Assembly (NCBI GenBank): GCA_016928305.1
Contig: JAFGKY010000165.1
Location: forward strand, 51,623 to 115,622
Source of the DNA: Bacteroidales bacterium
Lineage (GTDB): Bacteria > Bacteroidota > Bacteroidia > Bacteroidales > UBA10428
Reading direction: 5' to 3'
DNA: 64,000 nucleotides
Shown: piece after piece, positions 63,932 to 64,000 of the stretch
How the letters are laid out: each line of letters opens with the position of its first letter
How positions within the stretch are numbered: position 1 is the first letter of the stretch
Position numbers and translations under genes: made by a program
Notes under the pieces: generated by a model
What the model was told of the DNA's origin: nothing
What the model saw: only the letters and a program-made list of their open reading frames with translations
Databases searched by the model: none

Positions 63932-64000
63932 AAGTTTACCTTTTGATTGAATTTTCTTTAAAGAATTTCGGTTAATTAAAAACGGAAATTCATGTATTAA

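Noticed and set aside
1..64000. tRNA, rRNA, riboswitch, integrase or transposase genes
   Set aside because: Reading both strands of the intergenic stretches gave no convincing signature of any of these.

Overview
The window reads as a chromosomal stretch of a Bacteroidota bacterium, probably a free-living or sediment member of the Bacteroidales/Marinilabiliales type rather than a gut Bacteroides. The evidence is two SusC/SusD pairs, a FecR anti-sigma factor, lipoproteins with Bacteroidota-type lipoboxes, start sites mostly without Shine-Dalgarno sequences, and many secreted proteins ending in a type IX secretion (T9SS) sorting domain. It is almost wholly devoted to breaking down plant cell-wall material. 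No rRNA, tRNA, CRISPR array, transposase or phage gene was seen.

Layout. (1) 1-6839: the tail of one FecR gene, a complete FecR gene, a SusC with an STN signalling domain, and a SusD: a transporter under ECF sigma/anti-sigma control. (2) 7025-31519: a run of secreted enzymes. Two large proteins carry HExxH metallopeptidase-like cores; they are followed by a small beta-sandwich protein, GH43, GH127 (beta-L-arabinofuranosidase), a CotH-kinase-like protein, GH27 alpha-galactosidase, M64 metallopeptidase, a second GH127 (lipoprotein) and a GH97 alpha-galactosidase-type enzyme. (3) 31726-36111: a phosphorelay of a single receiver, a hybrid kinase with HPt domain, and an NtrC-type sigma54 activator. 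(4) 36572-38793: three small envelope proteins of unknown function. (5) 38826-51257: GH10, an SGNH hydrolase, GH2 with a PA14 insert, an M24 Xaa-Pro-type peptidase, a small HExxH protein, an S9 peptidase and a GH146 translationally coupled to it. (6) 51611-63931: a glucuronoxylan locus. On the minus strand lie SusC, SusD, an IPT/TIG surface lipoprotein and a Big2/T9SS protein; divergently lie GH115 alpha-glucuronidase and GH10 xylanase. Four LacI-type palindromes sit between the two halves.

How it may work together. Part 6, with the GH10 of part 5, is a fairly standard xylan system. Parts 1-2 and the peptidase/GH146 cluster are less usual: beta-L-arabinofuranosidases, GH43, two alpha-galactosidases, several metallopeptidases and peptidases of proline-associated families match the bonds in plant hydroxyproline-rich glycoproteins (extensins), namely Hyp-O-arabinofuranosides, Ser-O-alpha-galactose and a proline-rich backbone. 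That is an inference from gene content and is the main hypothesis offered here.

Between genes there are several repeat families: heptanucleotide tandem arrays, REP-like GC-rich palindromes, and larger inverted repeats resembling MITE remnants.
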